This document shows, in pieces, positions 1-8,219 of a stretch of 64,000 bases of DNA; position 1 is the stretch's first letter, and each line of letters opens with the position of its first letter. Source of the stretch: HGM13006 sp900757695. Its GTDB lineage: Bacteria; Bacillota; Clostridia; Oscillospirales; Oscillospiraceae. Made by a program: the position numbers and the translations under genes. The notes below the pieces were generated by a model that searched no databases, was not told the origin of the DNA, and saw nothing but the letters and a program-made list of their open reading frames with translations. Where the stretch lies: positions 1-64,000 of the forward strand of contig CAUHNW010000009.1 of NCBI GenBank assembly GCA_959607825.1, read 5' to 3'.

Positions 1-43
1 ATAAACATTTGTGAGGACTTATAAAAGGTTTTGCGTCTATCAA

Positions 44-87
44 ATCAATAAAAAATACCCCGACCACCCGAATGGGTGGCCGGGGCG
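44..87 (-). terminator. Rho-independent terminator of the solute-binding protein gene
   Basis: A GC-rich stem (58-69 with 75-86, one mismatch) is followed on the minus strand by a T-rich run. It lies about 60 bases past the stop of the minus-strand lipoprotein gene. Confidence 0.8.
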
Positions 88-144
88 AGTATAGGGGGAT
101 AAGAAAGGAGTGGCATGTCAATAAATCATGGAATGCTCTGGGGC

Positions 145-1884
145 TTATTCTGCCATGTAGCGGTCGTAAGCCTCCTGCTTGATCTCCAGTGCACGGGTCA
201 GGCCCATGGTGCGGACCTTTTCCACATAGGAATCATATTCCTTTTCGATATCCATATCGCCGGTGATGAACTTGTCACGGCACTCCAGCGCATAGGACTC
301 ATAGTCTGCGGCCAGCTTGCTGATCTCATAGTTCTCATCGATGGTCAGCTGCGCCACATAGGGGTAGGCATCCCGGTTGTCACGGCTTGCAGACCATACG
401 TCAAAGGCGCCTGCCTCATCCTCGCTGAAGGAAACCAGCAGCTTGGAGTTGGAGGACCAGGAGGGGGTGTTGTTCCGTCCGGTGTAGAAGGAAATGGCAT
501 CACCGGCAGCCAGATCGGGGTTGTTCAGTACGGTATCGGTGAACTGGGGCTTGCCGTCTACCACTTCGCAGGACAGGCCCTCTACGCCGTAGTTGGCCAG
601 CTGAATGCCCTGATCGGTGAACCAGAAGTCGCAGTACTGGATGGCCAGCTCAGGATCGGAGCACTTGGTGGAGATGCTCATACGCTCTATGCCGAAGTCA
701 TACTCGGTGGTGTCTACATGAGTCTTCTCGCCCTTGGTCTTTACGGGGTCGGGCAGACCAATAAGACGCAGGTTGGGGTCATCGGACATGGCGGAATACA
801 TGCTCATCATAGGTGCGCCGTTGAAGAATACGCCGCAGTTGCCGGAGGTGATCTCGCTCATGCCGGAGGGATCCATAGCGCCGGGGGCGTTGGCAAAGTC
901 GCGGGAGATGAGGCCGTCTTCATACCACTGGTGGAGCATGGTCAGATACTCCTTGTAGCCCTCGTTGGTGATACCGTCCATAACGGTGCCGTCCTGCACC
1001 ATCCAGTAACTCTCCTTGGCGTTGGTGGCCAGCATGCAGGGAGCGCCGTAACCGGCGGCAAGGAAGTTGTCGTTGCCAACGGCGGCGGAGTCCAGATAGA
1101 TGGCGGTGGTGCAGCCGTACTGGTTCTTCATGGCCATCAGCAGCTCGTGGAGCTCGTCATAGGTCTCGGGAACATCCATACCCAGAGCCTCGATCCAGTC
1201 ACCACGGCCCATCATGCCGAAGAAGGGGCCGATAAAGTCGCTCATGAGCTCATAGAAGCCGGAGATATGGCCTTCGGCTGTGGAGGTAGCGGTCTCCAGG
1301 AACTTGGTGGAGGTACGATACTTCTGATAGTGGGGGAAGAGATCCTCATAATCCTCCAGAGCGAGAATGATCTCTTCTTCAATGCCGTTGTCATCGCCGT
1401 CAGAATACAGACTGTTAAAGTTGCCGAAGATATCGGGATAGTCCTGAGAGGCGATCATCAGGTTGAACTGCTCGTTGGCAACCATGAAGTCGGACTGGAT
1501 AAAGTCCAGCGTTACGCCGGTGAGCCGGGCAGCTTCCTGGAAATGGGGGTAGTCAAAGTAGCCGTTGGGCGCCATGTTGGCCACAGCTCCGCCGGGCTTG
1601 GTCTGCCAGTAGCTGAGGGTGGCACCATCGGTCAGCGGAAGCTGGAGATCGGGGATGTCCTCTTCTGCGGGAGCAGCGTCCTCAGGGGTGCTGGCAGGCT
1701 CCGCAGCGGAATCGGCTGCAGGAGCAGCGGGAGCCTCAGGTGCAGCCTGCTCGGTGTTCTCTGCCGGAGCCTCACTTGCGGGCTGTGCGGCGGAGGATGC
1801 GGCAGTGCTGCCACAGCCGGCAAAAGCGGCCAACATCAGTGCCATGGCCAGCAGCATTGCCAGCGTTTGTTTCAGATGTTTCAT
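145..1884 (-). CDS. Extracellular solute-binding lipoprotein (family 1), orphan
   Basis: A 579-aa protein of the ABC-type family 1 solute-binding (LplA-like) class. It has a type II signal peptide with the lipobox cysteine at residue 24 (AFAGC), then an Ala/Glu/Pro-rich linker to about residue 75 and the periplasmic-binding fold. The start at 1884 is chosen because GGAAGGAGAAG lies just upstream; the reading frame stays open to 2301 but that part covers the promoter. No permease or ATPase gene is nearby, so it either shares a distant transporter or only binds. It is clearly homologous to the protein at 29504-31285, for example in the segments around MLHQWYEDGLISRDF and MSISTKCSDPELA. It is divergent from the NTF2-like operon, which suggests a shared substrate. 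The substrate cannot be read from the sequence. Confidence 0.9.
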   Translation of the reverse strand: MKHLKQTLAMLLAMALMLAAFAGCGSTAASSAAQPASEAPAENTEQAAPEAPAAPAADSAAEPASTPEDAAPAEEDIPDLQLPLTDGATLSYWQTKPGGAVANMAPNGYFDYPHFQEAARLTGVTLDFIQSDFMVANEQFNLMIASQDYPDIFGNFNSLYSDGDDNGIEEEIILALEDYEDLFPHYQKYRTSTKFLETATSTAEGHISGFYELMSDFIGPFFGMMGRGDWIEALGMDVPETYDELHELLMAMKNQYGCTTAIYLDSAAVGNDNFLAAGYGAPCMLATNAKESYWMVQDGTVMDGITNEGYKEYLTMLHQWYEDGLISRDFANAPGAMDPSGMSEITSGNCGVFFNGAPMMSMYSAMSDDPNLRLIGLPDPVKTKGEKTHVDTTEYDFGIERMSISTKCSDPELAIQYCDFWFTDQGIQLANYGVEGLSCEVVDGKPQFTDTVLNNPDLAAGDAISFYTGRNNTPSWSSNSKLLVSFSEDEAGAFDVWSASRDNRDAYPYVAQLTIDENYEISKLAADYESYALECRDKFITGDMDIEKEYDSYVEKVRTMGLTRALEIKQEAYDRYMAE

Positions 1885-1970
1885 TGTTTCTTCTCCTTCC
1901 ATAGGCGGAAATTGTGAAAATTCATGCATTCTAAATATAAAATTTACAGAATCTTCACATTTGCAAACAT

Positions 1971-1999
1971 AGTATAACAGAATTGTGCGGTCATGTCCA
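1971..1999 (-). promoter_or_regulatory. Promoter of the solute-binding protein gene
   Basis: On the minus strand TGGACA (1999-1994), a 17-base spacer and TATACT (1976-1971) form a good sigma-A promoter. The 5' leader is about 80 bases. Confidence 0.65.
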
Positions 2000-2030
2000 G
2001 AGAAAAATGAAAATATTGGCGGCGGTAAAG

Positions 2031-2060
2031 GGTGGGAAAACGGTGGGAAAACGGTGGGAT
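2031..2060. repeat. Three GGTGGGA direct repeats with 11-bp period (probable operator)
   Basis: GGTGGGAAAAC begins at 2031 and 2042, and GGTGGGAT at 2053; one more GGTGGGAA lies at 2102. The 11-bp step puts the copies on the same face of the helix. They lie between the two divergent promoters, so a regulator site is the simplest reading. No regulator gene is adjacent. Confidence 0.6.
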
Positions 2061-2117
2061 ATATCATGGAAAATCCGTGCCGGAAAGAAAGTGAACCATC
2101 AGGTGGGAATGTGATAC

Positions 2118-2146
2118 TTGTGAAAAATACCGAGCTGGGGTACACT
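2118..2146 (+). promoter_or_regulatory. Promoter of the NTF2-like operon
   Basis: TTGTGA (2118-2123), 17-base spacer, TACACT (2141-2146), about 40 bases before the first start codon. The fourth GGTGGGA copy (2102-2108) sits just upstream of the -35. Confidence 0.6.
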
Positions 2147-2187
2147 GAAATCAGAAAACTTTTAGCCACAAGACAGGAGGAGATTCT

Positions 2188-2889
2188 ATGTATAAGCATC
2201 CGCCCCTTTCCGTTCTTCATATGGCCGATGTGGTAGAGGACACCACCGCCATTGCGAATATCATGGGGGCATTCACGTTCCTGAACTGCTACAAGCAGCA
2301 CAAGCGTCAGTTTGAGAACTGGTCGAAGAATGAGCCGACGATCACATTAAATGAGGGAAAGTATGTGGGCTATGAAGCGGTCAAGGGCTTCTTTGTAGAC
2401 TACAATGAGGCGCAGACACGCTGGGCCAACGAGGTCATGCGGAAGCTGTTCCCCGAAGAGTTGGGCGGCAAATCCGATGAAGAGATCTGGGCGGTGGGCT
2501 CCAACACGGTCCTGAACTTTACCACACCTCTGATCGAGGTGGCCTTTGATGGGCAGACTGCCAAGGGAATGTGGTACGTCTATGGCTCCACCACGGAGGT
2601 CTATTCCACCGGCCCCAAGGCTGCATGGAATTTTGGACGCTGTGCCGTGGACTTTATCAAGGAAGACGGTGCGTGGAAGATCTGGCATATGACCATGTTT
2701 ACCGACATCCAGTGCCCGGTAGGCGGCAACTGGGGCAGGGATACCATGTATCCCCATGAGGGGGTAGAGATCCCGGAGCCTACGGTCAAGGAGCATCAGT
2801 ATACAGGCTATGGCGAGGACTTTATCTCTATGGTGGCGCCGAGGCTGCCGGAGCCCTATGACACCTTTGCCAACACGTTCAGCTATTAA
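2188..2889 (+). CDS. NTF2/SnoaL-like domain protein, paralogue 1
   Basis: A 233-aa cytoplasmic protein with the cone-shaped NTF2-like (SnoaL_4-type) fold, a family that includes ketosteroid isomerase, scytalone dehydratase and the bile acid dehydratase BaiE. The start follows AGGAGG with a 7-base gap. Signatures shared with the next two genes are a helix near residues 20-40 with a Phe/His-rich face, then TPLIEVAFDGQTAKGMWY and VDFIKEDGAWKIWHM, and a C-terminal tail of the type LPEPYDTF..SY. It is first in a four-gene operon; the next start is 14 bases after the stop. Enzymatic activity is not shown by sequence; an isomerase, dehydratase or binding role is possible. Confidence 0.8.
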   Translation: MYKHPPLSVLHMADVVEDTTAIANIMGAFTFLNCYKQHKRQFENWSKNEPTITLNEGKYVGYEAVKGFFVDYNEAQTRWANEVMRKLFPEELGGKSDEEIWAVGSNTVLNFTTPLIEVAFDGQTAKGMWYVYGSTTEVYSTGPKAAWNFGRCAVDFIKEDGAWKIWHMTMFTDIQCPVGGNWGRDTMYPHEGVEIPEPTVKEHQYTGYGEDFISMVAPRLPEPYDTFANTFSY

Positions 2890-2902
2890 GGAGGTGCAGA
2901 TC

Positions 2903-3589
2903 ATGGCAAAGAATATTCGGGAATTTACGCCGGAGGAAAAGATCCAGCGTGCCTATGATATGATCCAGATCAAAAACGTCATGGCCCGGCATGCCTTCTA
3001 TCATGCGGCCAATCGCCACGATATCGAGATGGAAACCCTGTGGGCCCATAAGGCGCCCAATGTGAGCTGGGGCAACTCCGGCGGCTTCCAGATCGGACGG
3101 GATGTGGTATGGAGCTTCTATGCGGCGCCCCATGTGGGCCACGGCATGAAGCCCGGCGAGACACAGGTCCATACACTGACCACGCCGCTGATCGAGATTG
3201 CCGGTGACGGGCAGACCGCACAGGCCATGTGGTATACCCCGGGCTATATCTGCGGCCATGGCGGCCCCATGGATCCTGACGATGCGCCGCTGGACGGCCA
3301 GTGGATGTATGAGCGCTACGCCATTGACTTCATCAAGGAAGACGGCGAATGGAAGATCTGGCATTTCTTCGTGGGAACAGACTTCAGCTGGCAGGCTGGA
3401 CAGCCCTACTCGGAGCCAGAGCGTGGGCCCATGCCGGAGCGCCCGCCTCAGTACGGGGTCATGCGGATTCCGGGCCTCTATACGTCCAAATACGGCTGGA
3501 GCAGCTACCCGCATTTTCCGGTTCCCTATGAGACCTGGACGCCGGAGATCAGCTATGGGCCTGAACCGTTTATGAAGGAGGGGGAATAA
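2903..3589 (+). CDS. NTF2/SnoaL-like domain protein, paralogue 2
   Basis: 228 aa. The start at 2903 is set by AAGGAGGTGCAGATC just before it; an earlier in-frame ATG at 2810 lies inside the previous gene. It has the same fold signatures as its neighbours: RHAFYHAANRHD at the N-terminus, TPLIEIAGDGQTAQAMWYTPGY in the middle, AIDFIKEDGEWKIWHFFVG, then a Pro-rich tail ending near VPYETWTPEISYGPEP. No signal peptide is present. The three tandem paralogues have diverged strongly, which is more consistent with different steps or a hetero-oligomer than with simple dosage. Confidence 0.8.
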   Translation: MAKNIREFTPEEKIQRAYDMIQIKNVMARHAFYHAANRHDIEMETLWAHKAPNVSWGNSGGFQIGRDVVWSFYAAPHVGHGMKPGETQVHTLTTPLIEIAGDGQTAQAMWYTPGYICGHGGPMDPDDAPLDGQWMYERYAIDFIKEDGEWKIWHFFVGTDFSWQAGQPYSEPERGPMPERPPQYGVMRIPGLYTSKYGWSSYPHFPVPYETWTPEISYGPEPFMKEGE

Positions 3590-3592
3590 GCG

Positions 3593-4372
3593 ATGACTGA
3601 ACTGGAACTGAGAGCGCACCGGATCGAAGCGGTAGGCGCCATTGAAAACCTCATGAGTCTCCATGCTTATTATCATGCGGCGGACCAGAACCGTGAGGAA
3701 TTGCTCAACTGCTGGAGCAAAACCAGAGGCGATGAGATCATCTGGAGCCAGAACTTTGGCCGCTGGCAGGGCATGCATAAGCTGATGCCCATGTACGCCG
3801 GTGACAACAAGTATACAGACGCAGAATGGCTGAAAAGCAAGATCATCAAGGCACATCCGGAGATGGAAGAAGCGCTGAAGGACATTGATGGCCGTGCGCT
3901 GGCGGAGATGCCGGTGCATACGCTGGCCTCCCCAATCATTGAAGTGTCTGCCGATGGTATGAGCGCCAAGGGCGTATGGTATACTCCGGGCTTTGCACTG
4001 CGGCATGATTATGTCAATGGAACGGCCAATGTAACATGGATGTGGGAGAAATACGGCGGTGATTTCATCTATGAGGATGGAGAGTGGCGCTTCCTGCGTC
4101 TGCTGATCGGCATGGACATGGTCTGCGGTGCAGACGATGGCTGCTGGACCGAGCCCAAGAAGCCTATGGGCCCCCCGCCTGAGGAGAAGAAGGAAGTGGA
4201 TCCCGATGATCCCGATGGCAAGCGCGGAAAGTCCCCGGCCATGGGCGGAGCGGTGACGGTGGAAAAGGACGAGCCCGGCCGCTATACCGACTATAAGCCT
4301 ACCCGGATCCCCACGGAGACTCCCAGACTGCCGGAGCCTTTTGAATCTCTGGATAAGACCTGGAGCTACTAA
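3593..4372 (+). CDS. NTF2/SnoaL-like domain protein, paralogue 3
   Basis: 259 aa, the longest of the trio. It starts 3 bases after the preceding stop with GAAGGAGGGGG as ribosome site, so the genes are co-translated. It shows LHAYYHAADQN near residue 24, VHTLASPIIEVSADG.SAKGVWYTPGF in the core, then GDFIYEDGEWRFLRL. An extra charged and Pro-rich insert (about residues 182-228, with PPPEEKKEVDPDDPDGKRG) precedes the shared LPEPFESLDKTWSY tail. Role as for the neighbours: a small-molecule binding or dehydratase/isomerase fold, substrate unknown. Confidence 0.8.
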   Translation: MTELELRAHRIEAVGAIENLMSLHAYYHAADQNREELLNCWSKTRGDEIIWSQNFGRWQGMHKLMPMYAGDNKYTDAEWLKSKIIKAHPEMEEALKDIDGRALAEMPVHTLASPIIEVSADGMSAKGVWYTPGFALRHDYVNGTANVTWMWEKYGGDFIYEDGEWRFLRLLIGMDMVCGADDGCWTEPKKPMGPPPEEKKEVDPDDPDGKRGKSPAMGGAVTVEKDEPGRYTDYKPTRIPTETPRLPEPFESLDKTWSY

Positions 4373-4395
4373 AATACACCCCCAGGAGGTGCAGG

Positions 4396-5028
4396 ATGAA
4401 AAGCGTTCGCGACTACATTGCACAGGATATGTGGGGCCACATTTTAATGACCGGACCGGATATCCGTGGGTATATCTCCGGAGAGAAATACCCCACACCG
4501 GCGGAGAAAAAAGCCTATTGCCAAGGAATTTTTACCATGTACCCCCACATGATGCTGGCTAATTTTACGGGATGGCTTTGGGAGGCCCAGCCGCCGAAAT
4601 CCTATGAGGAATTTATGGATTCCAGTGTGCAGGCGCTCCAGAGCAAGGTATTCCCGGTGCTGGAACAGTGCTTTGACCAAGACCATCCGCTCAGTCAGAC
4701 AGAGCGGGGGGAACTTCTGATCCCGCTGCTTACCGATGTGATCCCGGGGCATGTGCTCACCGGCTTTTACGATTATATGTTTGCGGGTCAGCCGGATTAT
4801 AAGGATATCATGGAGTTCTGGCCCAAGGTGAAGCCGATTCTGGAGCTGACCGCACGGAATCTCCGCTGGGCGTACAGCGAAACGGAGCCCATGACCATGG
4901 AGCAGCGGCAGGAGGTGTTCCTGTTTGTAGGGACCCGAATGTCCTACGTGCTTCTGAAACGCTGGTATGACTGGCAGTTTGGAGAAGAGAAAATGGAGAT
5001 GCCGCCCGGACCTCCGCCCGGAAAATAA
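4396..5028 (+). CDS. Unknown protein, last gene of the NTF2-like operon
   Basis: A 210-aa, mostly alpha-helical soluble protein rich in Trp, Tyr and Met, ending in a short Pro/Gly tail (MPPGPPPGK). The start follows CCAGGAGGTGCAGG. I do not recognise the family. The helical pattern is a little like the ligand-binding half of TetR-type regulators, but no helix-turn-helix is present, so this is only a remark. It starts 23 bases after paralogue 3 and is followed directly by a strong terminator, so it belongs to the operon. Confidence 0.7.
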   Translation: MKSVRDYIAQDMWGHILMTGPDIRGYISGEKYPTPAEKKAYCQGIFTMYPHMMLANFTGWLWEAQPPKSYEEFMDSSVQALQSKVFPVLEQCFDQDHPLSQTERGELLIPLLTDVIPGHVLTGFYDYMFAGQPDYKDIMEFWPKVKPILELTARNLRWAYSETEPMTMEQRQEVFLFVGTRMSYVLLKRWYDWQFGEEKMEMPPGPPPGK

Positions 5029-5068
5029 CAAAAAGAGATGCTGCGATGAGCGGCATCTCTTTTTGTTA
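5027..5068. terminator. Bidirectional terminator between the NTF2-like operon and proA
   Basis: A perfect 15-bp stem with A-run on one side and T-run on the other ends convergent transcripts. Confidence 0.9.
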
Positions 5069-5079
5069 TGGAAACGAAG

Positions 5080-6336
5080 TCAGCGAATCTGACCGTTTCC
5101 GTGAATGATGTATTTATAGGTACAAAGCTCTTCCAGACCCATGGGGCCTCTGGCGTGGAGCTTTTGCGTGGAAATGCCCATTTCACAGCCCAGTCCGAAT
5201 TCTCCGCCGTCGGTAAAACGGGTGGAGGCATTGACATAGACGGCGGCGCTGTCCACGCACCGGCAGAACAGCGCTGCTGCATCGGGGTCTTCGGTGATGA
5301 TGGCCTCGGAATGGCCAGTGGAATGCTGTGCAATATGCTCGATGGCGGCATCGACGCTGTCTACCAGACCCACAGCCAGCACATAGTCCAAGAACTCCGT
5401 GTCGAAATCCTGTACCCCTGCGGGCGTGGCGTTTAGAATTGCATTGGCGTCCGGATCGGCAATCAGCGTCACCGGAGGCTTTCCTGCGGTAGTACGCTGG
5501 GCCACCAACCGCTGCTGAAGCATGGGAAGAAAGGCTTTTGCGATATCCCGATGCACAAGGCAGACCTCCTCTGCATTGCACACAGAGGGACGGCTGGTCT
5601 TGGCGTTTTCGATAATATTGAGCGCCATGGCGGGATCGGCGGATTTATCCACATAGATGTGGCAGATGCCGGTACCGGTCTGGATGCACGGAACCTTGGC
5701 GTTTTCGGTGACGGCACGGATCAGCCCTGCCCCGCCCCGGGGAATCAGCAGATCGATATAGCCTACAGCCTCCATAAGCTCTTTTGCGCTCTGACGGCTG
5801 GTGTCCTCTACCAGATTGATGAGCGTTTCGGGAAGCCCGGCGGCATTTAGTCCCGCCTGCATGGCGGCTGTAATGGCAGAAGCAGAGCGAAATGCCTCCT
5901 TGCCGCCTCGGAGCACACAGACATTGCCGCTTTTCAGCGCCAGAGCGGCGGCGTCAGAGGTGACGTTGGGCCTGCTCTCATAGATGATGGCCACGACTCC
6001 CATGGGGACAGCGGTTTTTTCAATGATAAGCCCGTTGGGACGCTCGACCCGGCGGAGTACCTTGCCTACGGGGTCGGGCAGTGCGGCCACCTGACGGATC
6101 CCATCGGCCATGTCAGAGATCCGCTGGGGACTCAGGGCCAGCCGATCCAGCATCACCGTGGAGATGTGGCCCCTTGCAGCTTCCAGATCCAGCTTGTTTG
6201 CTGCAAGGATGGCATCGGCCCGGGCTTCCAAGGCGTTGGCCATGGAGCGGAGCGCACTGTTTTTTTGGGCTTCCGTGGCCCGGGACAGGACGGGAACTCC
6301 GGACTTTGCGGCGCTCAGCAGTTCTTGTGTCGTCAT
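5080..6336 (-). CDS. proA: Glutamate-5-semialdehyde dehydrogenase (gamma-glutamyl phosphate reductase)
   Basis: 418 aa, the usual ProA length. It reduces gamma-glutamyl phosphate to glutamate semialdehyde with NADPH, the second step of proline synthesis. Visible signatures are MGVVAIIYESRPNVTSDA, CVLRGGKEAFRSA, the catalytic cysteine in SVCNAEEVCLVH, and the ending YKYIIHGNGQIR. The ATG overlaps the proB stop by 4 bases (ATGA), with AAAGGAG upstream, so the two are translationally coupled. Confidence 0.96.
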   Translation of the reverse strand: MTTQELLSAAKSGVPVLSRATEAQKNSALRSMANALEARADAILAANKLDLEAARGHISTVMLDRLALSPQRISDMADGIRQVAALPDPVGKVLRRVERPNGLIIEKTAVPMGVVAIIYESRPNVTSDAAALALKSGNVCVLRGGKEAFRSASAITAAMQAGLNAAGLPETLINLVEDTSRQSAKELMEAVGYIDLLIPRGGAGLIRAVTENAKVPCIQTGTGICHIYVDKSADPAMALNIIENAKTSRPSVCNAEEVCLVHRDIAKAFLPMLQQRLVAQRTTAGKPPVTLIADPDANAILNATPAGVQDFDTEFLDYVLAVGLVDSVDAAIEHIAQHSTGHSEAIITEDPDAAALFCRCVDSAAVYVNASTRFTDGGEFGLGCEMGISTQKLHARGPMGLEELCTYKYIIHGNGQIR

Positions 6337-7109
6337 TTCGCTGCTCCTTTCTTCAAAAAACGGGTGCCGACGGGCGTGCCGTCCAGAATGTCATAGAGAA
6401 CCTGCGGGTTCTTTCCGTTTGTAATGATCATGTCGCAGCCCTGTGCCGTGGCAATCTGAGCGGCGGAGAGCTTTGTGCTCATGCCGCCGGTTGCCAGTTC
6501 GGAACCCTTCCCTTCGGCCAGTGCCAGAATTTCCGGTGTGATCTCCGGTACCTGATGAATCAGGCGGGCCTCCGGGTGCTTCCTCGGGTCAGCGGTATAG
6601 AGACCGTCGATATCGCTGAGCAGAACCAGCAGTTCAGCCCCCGCATTGACGGCCACAAGGGCGGCCAGTGTATCGTTGTCACCAATGCTGATCTCATCGG
6701 TGACGATGGTATCGTTTTCGTTGATGATGGGCAGTGCATCCAGCTCCAACAGGCGGAACAGCGTGTTGCGGAACTTGCCGAGACGCTCCGGGTGGTCAAA
6801 ATCATCTCCGGTCAGCAAAATCTGGGCAACGGTGTGGTTGTAGGCACCGAAGGCCTTGTCGTAGACGTACATCAGCTCACATTGGCCAACGGCGGCTGCG
6901 GCCTGCTTGGTGGGCATATCGCTGGGGCGCTGCTTGAGGCCCAGCTTCCCAACGCCCATTCCAATGGCGCCGGAGGATACCAGAACAACCTGATTCCCGG
7001 CATTTTTCAGATCGCTGATGACCTTGCACAGATTTTCTACCTGACGGATGTTCAGGTGCCCGGAGGGATGTGCCAGCGTAGAGGTCCCTACTTTGATACA
7101 GATTCGCAT
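6333..7109 (-). CDS. proB: Glutamate 5-kinase, short form without PUA domain
   Basis: 258 aa with the amino-acid kinase fold only: IKVGTSTLAHPSG at the N-terminus, VSSGAIGMG, INENDTIVTDE and GDNDTLAALVA, then GTGG-type nucleotide residues (ATGGMSTKLSAA). The PUA domain of the E. coli enzyme is absent, as in many Firmicutes. The first enzyme of proline synthesis, it phosphorylates glutamate. A GTG at 7124 would add five residues (MGISS); the ATG is preferred because homologues begin right at the first strand. Confidence 0.95.
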   Translation of the reverse strand: MRICIKVGTSTLAHPSGHLNIRQVENLCKVISDLKNAGNQVVLVSSGAIGMGVGKLGLKQRPSDMPTKQAAAAVGQCELMYVYDKAFGAYNHTVAQILLTGDDFDHPERLGKFRNTLFRLLELDALPIINENDTIVTDEISIGDNDTLAALVAVNAGAELLVLLSDIDGLYTADPRKHPEARLIHQVPEITPEILALAEGKGSELATGGMSTKLSAAQIATAQGCDMIITNGKNPQVLYDILDGTPVGTRFLKKGAAK

Positions 7110-7146
7110 GGAGGATATACCCACTTTCCATCAAAATGTTCCTTTC

Positions 7147-7175
7147 ATTATGGCATCAAATCGTAGAAGTGTCAA
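7147..7175 (-). promoter_or_regulatory. proBA promoter
   Basis: On the minus strand TTGACA (7175-7170), 17-base spacer, CATAAT (7152-7147); transcription would begin near 7140. Confidence 0.7.
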
Positions 7176-7335
7176 TGACTTTTGGAAGAAATCACGGCCG
7201 GAGCAAGCAGGCGCATTCTGTATGGGACTTTATTTACAAATCCGCCACATTTCGTTCAAGGAACACACAAAAAAGACTGATATGATGAGCCTACAGTACA
7301 AATGTACTGGCTTTCATTTTCTCTCTCTTTTATGG

Positions 7336-7375
7336 AAAATGCCGCAGCCGGCTGGTCCCCGGGCTGCGGCATTTT
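7336..7375 (-). terminator. Terminator of the LytM peptidase gene
   Basis: A 14-bp stem (7336-7349 with 7362-7375, apart from an inner G-rich loop) right after the stop, followed on the minus strand by a T-rich tract. Confidence 0.8.
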
Positions 7376-7380
7376 CGGAT

Positions 7381-8067
7381 TCAGGATGCAGAGGGAAGAT
7401 AGTCCATGGGATCTGCGGGGATTCCGTTTTGGAATACCTCAAAATGCAGATGGGAGGGCTCTTTTGTTTCCAGAAGGGCGGTATTGCCCACTCTGCCGAT
7501 GACATCACCGGCGGAAACAACATCTCCGACCTGAACATCGGGATCCGCCATGAGGCTGGCGTAGCGGGTGGAGATATCCGCATCGTGGGATACTACCACA
7601 ACCGTTCCCAGATAGTCATCGTCATAGACTGCGGTGACGGTTCCGTCATCGGCGGCCATCACGGGAGCGCCCGGATCGGCGGCAATGTCCAAGCCCTCAT
7701 GGGTACGCCAGTCTGCCATGGTTTCACTGTAGGTCAGGGTGTCCCGACTGAACGAGGAGAGCACCTGACCGCTTAGGGGCCACTGGACGTTGGATGCTGC
7801 GGTTTCCTGACCCATGGCAGATTCATAGGAATCCTCCATGCTGTCGGCGGCCTGAGAAGGGGCCGGAGACGAGGATGCGCTGGGAGCTGCGGAGACCTCG
7901 GCGCTGGCAGCGGGGGAGATAGACGCTGCTGCGCTGGTTTCCATGGCCGAGTCCCGTGCGGTCTGTACAAATACATAGCCTGAAATTCCGACTGCTGCGA
8001 TGCAGGCGATCAGGGCTATGTAGTAGCCCTTGCCAGCAAAGCGTTTTTTGTTGTTTTCATTTTGCAT
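7381..8067 (-). CDS. Membrane-anchored M23 (LytM) metallopeptidase, SpoIIQ-like candidate
   Basis: 228 aa. The start at 8067 is set by GGAGGTGCAGAAA. It has a short cytoplasmic tail, one TM segment (about residues 14-32), a Ser/Ala/Pro-rich linker and a C-terminal LytM domain from about residue 95. Zinc ligands are all visible: THEGLDIAA (H and D) and HLHFEVF (HxH), so an active cell-wall endopeptidase is possible. Length, topology and intact ligands fit the clostridial version of the sporulation protein SpoIIQ, but without a spoIID or spoIIIA neighbour this stays a suggestion. Confidence 0.8.
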   Translation of the reverse strand: MQNENNKKRFAGKGYYIALIACIAAVGISGYVFVQTARDSAMETSAAASISPAASAEVSAAPSASSSPAPSQAADSMEDSYESAMGQETAASNVQWPLSGQVLSSFSRDTLTYSETMADWRTHEGLDIAADPGAPVMAADDGTVTAVYDDDYLGTVVVVSHDADISTRYASLMADPDVQVGDVVSAGDVIGRVGNTALLETKEPSHLHFEVFQNGIPADPMDYLPSAS

Positions 8068-8131
8068 TTTCTGCACCTCCGAGGCTATTATGAACACAAA
8101 AATGGAAGAATATACCTTCTCACAAAAAATA

Positions 8132-8170
8132 TTACCGATTTTGTGTCAGCGGTAGTATAATAAATATAAT
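8132..8170 (+). promoter_or_regulatory. Promoter region of the patatin-like gene
   Basis: Two overlapping TATAAT hexamers (8156-8161 and 8165-8170) lie about 50 bases before the start; TTGTGT (8141-8146) is 18 bases from the second. Confidence 0.45.
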
Positions 8171-8219
8171 AGATGCAGATAAATGCAGGAACACAGCGAA
8201 GGAAAGGACGGCAAAGCAT

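Noticed and set aside
115..1917. 600-codon open frame on the plus strand
   Set aside because: Shadow of the solute-binding lipoprotein gene; no start signal and no recognisable domain.
1885..2301. N-terminal extension of the first solute-binding protein
   Set aside because: It would cover the promoter and the repeat array and would put the signal peptide inside the protein.
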